Shown: piece after piece, positions 43,640 through 52,131 of the stretch
How the letters are laid out: each line of letters begins with the position of its first letter
How positions within the stretch are numbered: position 1 is the first letter of the stretch
Origin: Bacteroidales bacterium
Lineage (GTDB): Bacteria; Bacteroidota; Bacteroidia; Bacteroidales; WCHB1-69
Assembly (NCBI GenBank): GCA_017395245.1
Contig: JAFPVR010000042.1
Location: 1-64,000, forward strand
Direction: 5' to 3'
DNA: 64,000 nt
Translations under genes and position numbers: made by a program
The notes under the pieces: model-generated
Seen by the model: the letters and a program-made list of their open reading frames with translations, nothing else
The model's database searches: none
What the model was told of the DNA's origin: nothing

Positions 43640-44290
43640 TCATCTAATGTAGTCGGATATTTCCGTCGGACTCCCCGCACACCCCACATTAGGATATTGG
43701 TTAATATCATCAACCGTTTGGAAACCGAAGCCATAAGTTACACCGAGGAAGTCGATGCCGACTTCCTGCGCGCCGAGGGCATCGTAGGAACTGTCGCCAA
43801 TCAGAAGAGATGACTCTTTGCTGCCGTCACACAAATTCACACATTTCTCCAAAAGCTGGGCTTTAGTGAGTTTAACTTCAGCTAGTGCGCCGCAAATCGC
43901 ATCAAAGGAATCGGCAACCTGTAGAAATGACAGCATTTTTTTTGCGGTCTCCTCATATTTCAAGGTGGCGACGGCAAGTTTATATCCTGAAAGTTTAAGC
44001 TGCAATAGCAGTTGAGGAATTTCCTCGTACACAGCAGCTTCATACAAACCTTTGGACAAGGCGTATTCTTTGTGAAATCCTATTGCACGCTCTAATTCTG
44101 CACCTGTGAGGTGGAAATTCCGTTCGTATGATTCTTGCATCGGAGGGCCAATGTGCGACCGCATCTGCGCGTCTGTAATCGGCGGCAGATTCATCATCTT
44201 TTGGGCATGACGGATGCAGTTGTATATGCCTTCGGAAGTGTCGGCAAGTGTTCCGTCGAGGTCGAAAATAATGGTTTTATACGTTTTCAT
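43640..44290 (-). CDS. HAD-family phosphatase
   Basis: A 216-residue HAD hydrolase of the phosphoglycolate-phosphatase type. Motif I is IIFDLDGTLADT with the nucleophile D10, motif II is 'LAVATLK', motif III lies around 'KLTKAQLL', and motif IV is 'SLLIGDSSYDALGA'. The helical cap is at about 15-85. In KDO and sialic acid pathways a HAD phosphatase removes the phosphate from the condensation product before CMP activation, and its position between an aldolase and a cytidylyltransferase operon fits that role. It overlaps the aldolase gene by 14 bases. Confidence 0.85.
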   Translation of the reverse strand: MKTYKTIIFDLDGTLADTSEGIYNCIRHAQKMMNLPPITDAQMRSHIGPPMQESYERNFHLTGAELERAIGFHKEYALSKGLYEAAVYEEIPQLLLQLKLSGYKLAVATLKYEETAKKMLSFLQVADSFDAICGALAEVKLTKAQLLEKCVNLCDGSKESSLLIGDSSYDALGAQEVGIDFLGVTYGFGFQTVDDINQYPNVGCAGSPTEISDYIR

Positions 44291-45890
44291 TTTCGATTAA
44301 AGATGGGTAAATGGACGGGGTGACAAATTGAACATTTAACACTTTTAACAGCTCTTTGAGCTGGTTTGCAATGCTTTGATTCTTGCTTTCAATTATTTCC
44401 GTAGGCATATTTATCCTTAAGTTGTCGGAATGATAGTTTTCGTAGGGGTTAGGATTAAACCCGTCATATCCGGCAACGTAAACATTTCGAACACCCGCCC
44501 TTTGCAGCAGCCGGAGAACCATCATACCCGCATTGTCCGCCTCTTCCGTATTGTTACATGTGAGGGAGGAGTAGTTGACCATAAGATAATCTGCCATGTC
44601 GGTCTGATCTGCAAGATTCGAGGTGATGACAATATTCCGAACCTGAATTTGATTAAGGGTGGGAAAGTGTGAGAAACGTTTGAGATTGCTGATAAACAGC
44701 ATGTCGCTGTGAACCATTTCCCATTTAAAGTTGACGGTAACAACCCATGGATTTTCCCTTCTGACAAAATCCAGAAGCGACTCCTGATAGTCAAGAATAC
44801 TTTTGCCTGGTGCCACCACCAACACTTTTCGGTCGCCGATTTCCGTTTTGATTTTTTCAATGGTAATCTGGTCGTCAATGTCTTTCTTCAGGTTCTCGAT
44901 GTAAAGCTGTTCAATCAAATCCTGGTTGTAATTCCGTTTATAGGGTTCCGGTATCAATCCTAATATGTCGTTGATTTTCTTTACACCCACCGTTTGCTTG
45001 TTGACGAGGAAGGACGCATAATTGGGGTGGCAGTTGTTGATTGCCGCCACGTAGTAAGCCACAGAATACCCCCATGGCAGCCTTTTAAAAATAGGATTGA
45101 TATAATCGTCCACGATTTCGAGAATTGGGACCAGATTGTAGTGTTGACTATAGTTGTCGTTCAGGTATTTTGTCAGTAATTCGGTGCAAAGGTTTCCAGC
45201 GCCGCGTCCCATGCCGAAAACGGATGAGTCAACTATTAAATTCCTATTGGGTAGCAAGTCAAACAGTGCCAGCGAATTGGAAAATGACAATTGCAGATTG
45301 TTGTGGGAATGAAAACCGATGGCAATGTCCTTGTCAAGATTGTTATTGAATACACTAAAGTAATGGATTACATCGTTTTTGTGCATCAACCCGTAAGTGT
45401 CAACCATGTAAACCGCAACGGGTTGGATGCGATTGGCCTGCTCAACCAAGGTTAAAATGTCGGAGTCGGAATAGTCTGTGAGAGAGGCCGGTTGCCAGAA
45501 AAGTTTATACCCCTTTTTAAGGATTTCTTTGGAATAGTCAACAGCCTCCTGGAGTTGCTGCTTCCGGAAACAAACCCGAATACCATCAAGCTGGCTGTCT
45601 TTGGCATCTTGAATGTTTTCGATGGGACATTTTCCAAGCATTACCATGGCAACAAAATCACCATTAAACATCTCCTTGTGGGGAAGCATACTGTTAACAT
45701 CCATAGTGGACGGATACAATGTGCTGTCTTTTGAAAACGGACGGGTATTGTCTAAAAAACCAACTTCAATGATGTCAAGTTTTGCATCCTTAAGTCTGGT
45801 TATGATTTGCCGAATACAATCTTCCCCGAAATCCCAGTTGTTAATGTATCCTCCGTCACGCAAAGTGCAATCCAGTACTCGAATGTTCAT
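44277..45890 (-). CDS. DRE-TIM aldolase-type protein with C-terminal Rossmann-like domain
   Basis: A 537-residue protein. Residues 1-280 are a DRE-TIM metallolyase barrel: RVLDCTLRDGGYINNWDFG at the start and metal-binding 'IGFHSHNNLQLSFSN' near 190, as in HMG-CoA lyase and 4-hydroxy-2-oxovalerate aldolase. Residues about 345-520 form a second alpha/beta domain ('KVLVVAPGKSI', 'NVYVAGYDGFNP'). These enzymes make or break C-C bonds next to a keto acid. Between a CMP-sugar synthetase and a HAD phosphatase it may build a 2-keto sugar acid, which is inference. It overlaps both neighbours. Confidence 0.82.
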   Translation of the reverse strand: MNIRVLDCTLRDGGYINNWDFGEDCIRQIITRLKDAKLDIIEVGFLDNTRPFSKDSTLYPSTMDVNSMLPHKEMFNGDFVAMVMLGKCPIENIQDAKDSQLDGIRVCFRKQQLQEAVDYSKEILKKGYKLFWQPASLTDYSDSDILTLVEQANRIQPVAVYMVDTYGLMHKNDVIHYFSVFNNNLDKDIAIGFHSHNNLQLSFSNSLALFDLLPNRNLIVDSSVFGMGRGAGNLCTELLTKYLNDNYSQHYNLVPILEIVDDYINPIFKRLPWGYSVAYYVAAINNCHPNYASFLVNKQTVGVKKINDILGLIPEPYKRNYNQDLIEQLYIENLKKDIDDQITIEKIKTEIGDRKVLVVAPGKSILDYQESLLDFVRRENPWVVTVNFKWEMVHSDMLFISNLKRFSHFPTLNQIQVRNIVITSNLADQTDMADYLMVNYSSLTCNNTEEADNAGMMVLRLLQRAGVRNVYVAGYDGFNPNPYENYHSDNLRINMPTEIIESKNQSIANQLKELLKVLNVQFVTPSIYPSLIENENV

Positions 45891-46552
45891 AAGGTCTGCT
45901 GCTTGTGCTGGTTAAACAAATATTCCGCAAAAGTGAAGTCGATTTCATTGTCTATGTCTGTAGCCTCCACCTCATCAATGTTGAATATAAAAGGAGTGGA
46001 TCCTATAACACTTTTCCGTTGTATCATCAGCTCTCTGGATAGGATGTTTACAGCGAAATTCAAAGCGGAAATGTCGGGCAAATCCTGACTCCTCGGTTGG
46101 TTCGACAGTTCAAAGTTAATCGGCTTATTGTCTTTGAACATGAATTCTTTCACAAGGTGTGCCGTGTTTAGAGAGTCATATTTGTCAATTTGCCGCTGGT
46201 ACAAATTGATGGCTTCGAAAATGGTTTGGTCTTTCAGAAGAGGGTTTGTACAATTGGCATACACGATTATATCCGTGTCCATATTGAGTGCCATATTTTC
46301 ATACACTTCATTCATAGAGACGGAATTGCTTGCAAAATAGGGGTCTCGTTTGACTACCTCGCAATGAAGTCTCCTGGCGATGTCCAAAATCTCATCATCG
46401 TTTGAATTCACGACCACCCCATCCAAGTTTTGAATACGTTGCAGCTGGTGGATTTTAACCTCAAGCAATGTGGATCCCGCAAAAGGCCGAATGTTTTTAT
46501 TTTTCACCCGCATGGATCCGGAACGGGCGGCGATTAATGCTTTGATTTTCAT
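45887..46552 (-). CDS. Acylneuraminate cytidylyltransferase-family CMP-sugar synthetase
   Basis: A 221-residue nucleotidyltransferase of the NeuA/KdsB fold. The CTP-binding start IKALIAARSGSMRVKNKNIR is near residue 3, 'VVVNSNDDEILDIA' near 45, 'DIIVYANCTNPLLKDQTI' near 94 and the C-terminal 'EATDIDNEIDFTFAEYLF' are the conserved elements. It would couple a keto sugar acid to CMP. It is shorter and more divergent than true sialic-acid synthetases, so the sugar is unknown. Starts and stops overlap with the adjacent genes. Confidence 0.85.
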   Translation of the reverse strand: MKIKALIAARSGSMRVKNKNIRPFAGSTLLEVKIHQLQRIQNLDGVVVNSNDDEILDIARRLHCEVVKRDPYFASNSVSMNEVYENMALNMDTDIIVYANCTNPLLKDQTIFEAINLYQRQIDKYDSLNTAHLVKEFMFKDNKPINFELSNQPRSQDLPDISALNFAVNILSRELMIQRKSVIGSTPFIFNIDEVEATDIDNEIDFTFAEYLFNQHKQQTL

Positions 46553-47484
46553 TATTTCAAATTTAAAGCCCAGTCAATCATTATTTTAAGACCCTGTTCC
46601 AAATTGTATTGCGGTTTCCAGCCGATATTCTGTTCAATCAGAGAATAGTCACAGTATATGCCAAACTGATCCCCGGGGGTGGAACCCTTATATTCAACAG
46701 TGAAATCAAAAGGCAGCATCTTACGCATTGTCTCTATCAGCTCTTCCACCGTCGTTTTGGTATTGGTAGCCACATTGTAGGCGTTGAAAAGCTTTTCTTC
46801 CTGGGCGTTCGCACCCAACAGACAGGCATTCACAACATCGTCGATGAACACGAAATCCCGGAAACGGTTCTTGGCGCCCATGACATGTACATGCCGGTTG
46901 GTAATAGCTTGGGCAAGAAAAATACTGACCATCCCCTGCCGGAGGTTAGCCATGTTTTGCCCAGGACCATACACGTTATTAAACCGCAAAGCCGTCGTCT
47001 TGATGCCAAAGTTGTCGGAATACATTTTCATATATCCTTCGCTGGCTAATTTCCCGACCGCATAGAATGTTTTAGGACTCTTGTCTGAATTTTCAAAAAC
47101 AGGGCATGGGTTTTCATCGCCATAAACAGACATGGAACTTGCATAAACAAAGCTTTTGCAGCCTGTTTTTTTTGCAAAATCCAAAAGAAGGAGTGTTGAG
47201 GTCACATTTGAGTTCAAGTCATAAATCGGATCATCGAAACTTGTTATTCCGCCGCTTTGGCCAGCGATGTGGAAAATCGCGTCGAAATGGTACGGGGTCA
47301 ACTGTTCTATCGTCTCCCGGTCATGGGTGTTGCCGATGATACTGACACATCCTTCGGGAATGTTTTCGCGGAAACCAGTTGATAAATTGTCAATGATGAC
47401 CACCTTATGATTTTGGTCTAAAAGTTTTTTTGCTAAGGCAGCGCCGATAAAGCCTGCCGCCCCTGTAACTAAGTAGGTTGACAT
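46552..47484 (-). CDS. NAD-dependent sugar epimerase/dehydratase
   Basis: A 310-residue extended short-chain dehydrogenase. The NAD loop is TGAAGFIGAALAKKLL near residue 7, 'HIAGQSGGITSFDDP' near 75 and 'SSMSVYGDENPCP' near 120. The YxxxK catalytic pair is in 'YAVGKLASEGY' near 141, and the sugar-binding 'RFNNVYGPGQN' is near 167. Substrate probably a nucleotide sugar such as UDP-hexose. It shares one base with the cytidylyltransferase gene and sits six bases after the transferase gene. Confidence 0.9.
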   Translation of the reverse strand: MSTYLVTGAAGFIGAALAKKLLDQNHKVVIIDNLSTGFRENIPEGCVSIIGNTHDRETIEQLTPYHFDAIFHIAGQSGGITSFDDPIYDLNSNVTSTLLLLDFAKKTGCKSFVYASSMSVYGDENPCPVFENSDKSPKTFYAVGKLASEGYMKMYSDNFGIKTTALRFNNVYGPGQNMANLRQGMVSIFLAQAITNRHVHVMGAKNRFRDFVFIDDVVNACLLGANAQEEKLFNAYNVATNTKTTVEELIETMRKMLPFDFTVEYKGSTPGDQFGIYCDYSLIEQNIGWKPQYNLEQGLKIMIDWALNLK

Positions 47485-47490
47485 AATCGT

Positions 47491-48537
47491 TTATTTTTTA
47501 TTTATTTTTGTATCATCACCAAAGAAATCGTAAATTTTAGGATGCACATTACTTCCAACCCATATTATATCAAGCTTGTATGGTAAGGTATACACAACCG
47601 TGGAACATATTGTTACGGCCTTTTTGAATCTGACGCCTACCATGGATAACAATTCCATTGGAACTGGTTTGTCAAAAATAGCAATATCAGGAAAATATTG
47701 GTGGTAAGGAAAGTTGTCCCGAGGGTGAGTTTTGATAATAATGTCTTCAACAGGGAATTCGGATATGATTTTGTTATAAACCTCAAAATGTTCTGTTTGG
47801 GTCAGAATGTTGTCAGAAAAAAGTGGTTGCGTAAACAATATGATGGACTTTCTTCTAATGGGCACAATATCATCAGACGTAACTCCGAATTTGGACAACA
47901 GGTATTCCTGTTTCTCAACGGTTGCTTTTTCCCAAGCGGAGTTCATGTCGCAAACACTAACTTTCTTGTTTTTCAAGAAGGGAGTGTCGTCAGGTGCAGA
48001 GAGAAGAATCTCCTTGCACTGACCAGACATTCCAAATGGGTGTGTTGACAACGGTCCTAAAACAGCCGATTGAAACTTTCCCTTAAGACTATTTTGATAT
48101 GCAATAGTGCGTTGGTAATTGAGACTGTCCTCCCTCATGTGGATGGAAAACCAATTCAGGCCATCCTCAATAAGCGTGTAGATTCTGTTTTGAATGAGCA
48201 GCGGGGCGAAATACAAATGATCCTGCGCATATGTTTTCGAAGTTTTTAGAAAAGGGAACAATTGGTTTGAAAAAAAACGCAAACGGATTTTATTAAAACG
48301 TCTTTTCACCATTTCCCATCCGGTCGTTTTCTTTGTGGAATAGTATGAATGATGCTCAAACCTCTCCCGAACCGACTGGTCTATGCCATCGCCAAAGAAG
48401 AAATACGTACTTTTTATTTTTTTCAACTCCGACGAAATCAGATAGAGTAATAACGCATATACCGTACCCACAATACATACGTAATCAAAGCTCTTGGTTT
48501 TATCCTCCATATCTACTGATCTTGTTTTAAGAAACAT
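47491..48537 (-). CDS. Probable CMP-sugar glycosyltransferase (GT52/polysialyltransferase-like)
   Basis: A 348-residue protein, first gene of the AT-rich operon. It begins with a 'YVCIVGTVYALLLYLISSELK' Rossmann start. Late in the protein come 'DIIIKTHPRDNFPYHQYFPDI', 'FDKPVPMELLSM' and 'AVTICSTVVYTLPYKLDIIWVG'. The KTHPRD-type motif followed by a 'PxELL' and an 'S..(Y)TLP' segment is the pattern of sialyltransferase families that use CMP-sialic acid. A CMP-sugar synthetase two genes downstream supports this. Start at 48537, with an alternative ATG at 48510. Confidence 0.55.
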   Translation of the reverse strand: MFLKTRSVDMEDKTKSFDYVCIVGTVYALLLYLISSELKKIKSTYFFFGDGIDQSVRERFEHHSYYSTKKTTGWEMVKRRFNKIRLRFFSNQLFPFLKTSKTYAQDHLYFAPLLIQNRIYTLIEDGLNWFSIHMREDSLNYQRTIAYQNSLKGKFQSAVLGPLSTHPFGMSGQCKEILLSAPDDTPFLKNKKVSVCDMNSAWEKATVEKQEYLLSKFGVTSDDIVPIRRKSIILFTQPLFSDNILTQTEHFEVYNKIISEFPVEDIIIKTHPRDNFPYHQYFPDIAIFDKPVPMELLSMVGVRFKKAVTICSTVVYTLPYKLDIIWVGSNVHPKIYDFFGDDTKINKK

Positions 48538-48571
48538 CTTTCTGCTCTTTATTTAGAGTATATTTGATACG

Positions 48572-48621
48572 GCGGCAAAGATACAACTTTTCCATAAAAT
48601 GGAAATCATAAAATGACAAAA
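48572..48621. repeat. 50-bp promoter repeat, copy driving the glycan operon
   Basis: It contains the minus-strand -7 box TATCTTTG (48576-48583) and the palindrome TTTCCATAAAATGGAAA. It matches 50307-50355 with three differences and one inserted base, same orientation. Confidence 0.85.
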
Positions 48622-48710
48622 GCTATGTAAAGTGCAACTCTGTTGCTCCCGACAGAAATGATTCAGAACGAGTCAGCAATCATTCAGAGGCCATTCAGCA
48701 AGGAACACCT

Positions 48711-50270
48711 TCATTTTCTGCTACCTTTTACCACCCAGCTTTCAATGTTCCGGGTCTCTGACGAGAAATTCACCCCCACTTTCACAATCTCTTTTTCATC
48801 CTGGATGAAAGGCAGTGCGTATTCGCGACTTTCGATTTGTGCGAGGGCCTGCTGGGCGGTGCCGTCGAACTTGAATTCGAACACGTAACGGTATTGCTGC
48901 GTGGCCACCACCATGTCGATACGGCCTCTTGAGGTGCGGTATTCCGCCACCGTGTAATACCCCATCAGTCTGCAAACCGTGAACATCACATTCTGATAAT
49001 GGTTCTCAACGTCCCTTATCAGCTCATACGGGGTGTCGGCGAAAAAGGACTGCATACGCTGCATGAACCCTTCGATGTCTCCACGCCGAAGGTCTTTGAC
49101 GAGATGCTCAAGACAGGAATCCGACCGGTCGCTGCTGCCACCCACGTAACTCGGCAGCAGGAAATGCAAAAAACTCTCCTCCACCTCACGGTTGGGAAAC
49201 CCCAAACGGTAACTGGAGAATTCCTTGTCATAACCCTTGATGGTCAGGTAGCCTGTCTGATAGAACAACGCTATCGGCTCGTCATAGATGGATTCCTTGC
49301 TGGCTAATGTGCGCGTGGTCAACTCTGCTGTAGAAAAACTTTGCAGGTCGTAGTTGCCGGCACGCAACAGCTTTACTAAAAACGTCGGTGTGCCCGTAGA
49401 AAACCAATAGTTGTCGATGTTGCCTGAACTCAGCGCATTGAGCAGACTGAACGGATTGTATATGTCAACAGCCATCTCTTTGGAGAAATGGTAGCCGTCA
49501 TACATCTGACGCAGATGATTTTTGACCTCTTCCGCCGTGGTCTCCGTATGTTTGGCTATGTTGTCAATTCCCTCAGTGAAACAATGGTCAATTTCATCGG
49601 AGGTGATGCCGCAAATGTCCGCATACCGCCCGTCAAGCGAGATGTCGGTCAGATTGTTGAGATCGCTGAAAATACTCACATGCGAGAATTTCGACACACC
49701 GGTAAGCATGGCAAAACGGATGTATTCGTCGCAGCTCTTCAGGTTGCCATAAAAGGCTTTCAAGATGTCGCGATAATCGCTCTGAAGGGAAGGGTTGTCG
49801 ATGGCCTGCAAAAGCGGTTTGTCATATTCATCAACCAGGATAACGACTTTTTGGGTTTCAGATTGTTTTGCAGCCCGATAAATCACACCTTTAAACCGGC
49901 TGGCAAGAGTGGCCTCCCCCTCTCCTTTACCATAAAGAGACTCCCACTTTAACAGCGACAGATTTAGCATGGAAATCAAGGAGTCCTTTTCTGTATATTT
50001 CTCGGCGTTGAGGTCGAGATAAAGCACGGGATATTGCTTCCACTCTTTCTCCAACTGCTCTATGGCCAAACCCTTGAAAAGTTCGCGTTTGCCTTCGAAA
50101 TAGGCCTTCAGTGTTGAAAGGAGCAGGCTCTTGCCGAAACGACGAGGACGGCTGAGAAAATAATACCTTCCACCCTCCACGAGGTTATAAACGCGCTGGG
50201 TCTTGTCCACGTAAGCATAGCCTTCTTCGCGCAGGCTCTTAAAACTCTGTATTCCTATAGGGTATTTCAT
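48711..50270 (-). CDS. AAA-ATPase-like protein with C-terminal PD-(D/E)XK nuclease-type domain
   Basis: A 519-residue protein from MKYPIGIQSFKSLREEGYAY. The N-terminal ATPase domain has a Walker A-like SRPRRFGKSLLLSTL near 40, Walker B 'VVILVDEYDKPLL' near 150 and sensor 'FAMLTGVSKFSHVSIFSDLNNL' near 190. The C-terminal domain has 'EYRTSRGRIDMVVATQQYRYVFEFKFDG' with a D...E-x-K nuclease core near 465-480. This pairing is one of the most amplified gene types in Bacteroidetes, with unknown function. It is bracketed by direct repeats of a promoter segment. Confidence 0.9.
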   Translation of the reverse strand: MKYPIGIQSFKSLREEGYAYVDKTQRVYNLVEGGRYYFLSRPRRFGKSLLLSTLKAYFEGKRELFKGLAIEQLEKEWKQYPVLYLDLNAEKYTEKDSLISMLNLSLLKWESLYGKGEGEATLASRFKGVIYRAAKQSETQKVVILVDEYDKPLLQAIDNPSLQSDYRDILKAFYGNLKSCDEYIRFAMLTGVSKFSHVSIFSDLNNLTDISLDGRYADICGITSDEIDHCFTEGIDNIAKHTETTAEEVKNHLRQMYDGYHFSKEMAVDIYNPFSLLNALSSGNIDNYWFSTGTPTFLVKLLRAGNYDLQSFSTAELTTRTLASKESIYDEPIALFYQTGYLTIKGYDKEFSSYRLGFPNREVEESFLHFLLPSYVGGSSDRSDSCLEHLVKDLRRGDIEGFMQRMQSFFADTPYELIRDVENHYQNVMFTVCRLMGYYTVAEYRTSRGRIDMVVATQQYRYVFEFKFDGTAQQALAQIESREYALPFIQDEKEIVKVGVNFSSETRNIESWVVKGSRK

Positions 50271-50306
50271 AGTGCAAATTTTCCTGATTCTCGAAAGACT
50301 TTCAAA

Positions 50307-50355
50307 GCGGCAAAAATACATTTTTCCATAAAATGGAAATCATAAAATGGCAAAA
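50307..50355. repeat. 50-bp promoter repeat, copy driving the AAA/PD-(D/E)XK gene
   Basis: It contains the minus-strand -7 box TATTTTTG (50311-50318) 41 bases before the ATG at 50270. It also carries the TTTCCATAAAATGGAAA palindrome. Matches 48572-48621. Confidence 0.85.
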
Positions 50356-50363
50356 TTTGTATT

Positions 50364-50417
50364 GTAGAGACGTGCTGCAGCGCGTCTCTACAGCGCGTCT
50401 CTACAGCGCGTCTCTAC
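50364..50417. repeat. 28-bp palindrome (core TGCTGCAGCG) with two extra right arms
   Basis: A full GTAGAGACG...CGTCTCTAC element at 50364-50391 is extended by two more exact copies of its last 13 bases (AGCGCGTCTCTAC), so that segment occurs three times in tandem. Confidence 0.85.
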
Positions 50418-50449
50418 AGCATTGTCACCCTCGCTATGTCGCATTATTA

Positions 50450-51976
50450 TCACCTCCTCCTCATCGTCCTCGCTCCTTTCCTTATCAGCCTGTTCACATC
50501 CTCCGACACGTTCCCGTAATACACCATCAACATGCCCGCCACGCCAACAATGCCCGTGCGGATGACCGCCTCCACAATCCGGAACGCCATCGAGGGCACT
50601 GGGGCGATCTTGCCCGCGACGAAGAGCAGCAAGTAGTTCAGGGCGAACATCAACGCACCCACCGCCAAAACCTTGAGTTGCCCTTTGGAGAACGGATAGG
50701 TACCCACCCGCCACTTGACATACAACATCAGCAGGATGTAATAAATGACGTTGGAGCCCAGCGTGGCCCACGCGCCACCCTCGATGCCGCAAATCGGAAT
50801 CAGATAGTTGTTCAGCAAAATGGATGAAACCATCAGTATCAGCGTGAATATCAGAGAAGTATAGTACCAACGGGTGTAGCTGAGCGCTGAAACGCCAAGG
50901 GAAAAAGTGGAATTCACCAATCTGGAGGTGGCCAGAATCAGCACCACCCACTTGCCGGCCGCATACTGTTCGCCATTGGGAAGAAGGTCGAAAAAGAGGT
51001 CTATGTTAATCCATATCAAAATCAAGATAGTCATTCCGACAAGCAACTGGTTCAGAGACACTTGCTGGTACAATCGGGTGGCTGCCTCCACATCAGGCGG
51101 TGTGGCCCGCAACGCCACCGCAATGCGCGGTTGCACGATGGCATTCAGCGACCGCGACGGGATGTCTACCATGGTGGCGATATAGTTGGCAATCGCATAG
51201 ATGCCGGTGAACATCAACCCCATCTTGGCGCTAATAAAGAAGCTGCTCAACGTGGGCATCACACTCCCTACCAGTGCTGCCGTGACTAAGAACAGCGTGT
51301 AAAACAGGAAGTCGCGTCGCAATGTCGGCGTAATCTTGCTGAAGTCCGGCTTGAACGAAATCTTCTGAGAGAAAAGCAGATAGCAGAGGTTCAACAACGC
51401 CCCCAACCCATACGTCACACAAAAGACTATCACCAGTCCGTCCAAGTCAATCACGTGCCACAATCCGTATAGCAGATATCCGACCAGCAACCCGGTCCGG
51501 ATAAAGACCTCCCGAATCATCCTCGGCACCGCAACCCGCTCCAATATGGTGGCATTCGTCTCAAACACTGTCATGTACAGCATGAAAAATGCCATCGGCA
51601 GGGTAAAGTGGACATAACTGACGAAAAGCGGGGAATTCTCTTCAAACACTCTGATTATCAATCCTTTCAATGCAAAAAAGAAGATCAGGAATATCAGAAA
51701 TCCCACAAATGGGATGATGAGTGTCCAAAAGTAAAGTCCCTGCTGGTTGCGACTTTCATCCTTGAAATGGGGATAGAAACGCATCGTGGAAGAACTCGTG
51801 CCAAGTAGGGCCAACGAGCTGAACAGCGTGGCGGCATCCACCAGCACACGCGTGAGCCCCACCTCCTCAGGCGTCAAGTACGACGTGAGAATGAAGAAAG
51901 TGGTCACAAAACCGATGGCCACCCCGACATAGGTGGCGATGGTCCCTTTGATGCTCTGTCTGGCTATGATGCCCAT
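50450..51976 (-). CDS. Lipopolysaccharide/oligosaccharide flippase (MOP family)
   Basis: A 508-residue membrane protein with about 12-14 hydrophobic segments, starting MGIIARQSIKGTIATYVGVA. 'LTPEEVGLTRVLVDAATLFSSLALLGTSS' near 32-60 is a typical Wzx-like N-terminus. It is probably the transporter that flips lipid-linked glycan units across the inner membrane and would serve the neighbouring glycan operons. A -7 box at 52056-52063 gives it a separate promoter. Confidence 0.88.
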   Translation of the reverse strand: MGIIARQSIKGTIATYVGVAIGFVTTFFILTSYLTPEEVGLTRVLVDAATLFSSLALLGTSSSTMRFYPHFKDESRNQQGLYFWTLIIPFVGFLIFLIFFFALKGLIIRVFEENSPLFVSYVHFTLPMAFFMLYMTVFETNATILERVAVPRMIREVFIRTGLLVGYLLYGLWHVIDLDGLVIVFCVTYGLGALLNLCYLLFSQKISFKPDFSKITPTLRRDFLFYTLFLVTAALVGSVMPTLSSFFISAKMGLMFTGIYAIANYIATMVDIPSRSLNAIVQPRIAVALRATPPDVEAATRLYQQVSLNQLLVGMTILILIWINIDLFFDLLPNGEQYAAGKWVVLILATSRLVNSTFSLGVSALSYTRWYYTSLIFTLILMVSSILLNNYLIPICGIEGGAWATLGSNVIYYILLMLYVKWRVGTYPFSKGQLKVLAVGALMFALNYLLLFVAGKIAPVPSMAFRIVEAVIRTGIVGVAGMLMVYYGNVSEDVNRLIRKGARTMRRR

Positions 51977-52055
51977 GATGTTTGCTTTAACCTTTCTCTA
52001 TCGGAATTTTTTTCGGTGCAAAATCACCCCGGAAGACCCCGTTTTCTTACCGCCG

Positions 52056-52063
52056 CAAAAATA
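52056..52063 (-). promoter_or_regulatory. -7 promoter box for the flippase gene
   Basis: TATTTTTG on the minus strand, 80 bases upstream of the ATG. Confidence 0.55.
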
Positions 52064-52103
52064 GACAAATTACGAATACGCACGAACCTCAAAACAATCG
52101 TTT

Positions 52104-52131
52104 GTAGAGACGCGCTGCAGCACGTCTCTAC
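52104..52131. repeat. 28-bp palindrome, core CGCTGCAGCA, overlapping a stop codon
   Basis: The core is the reverse complement of that at 50364. Bases 52128-52130 are the TAG stop of the type IX-sorted protein on the minus strand. Confidence 0.88.
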
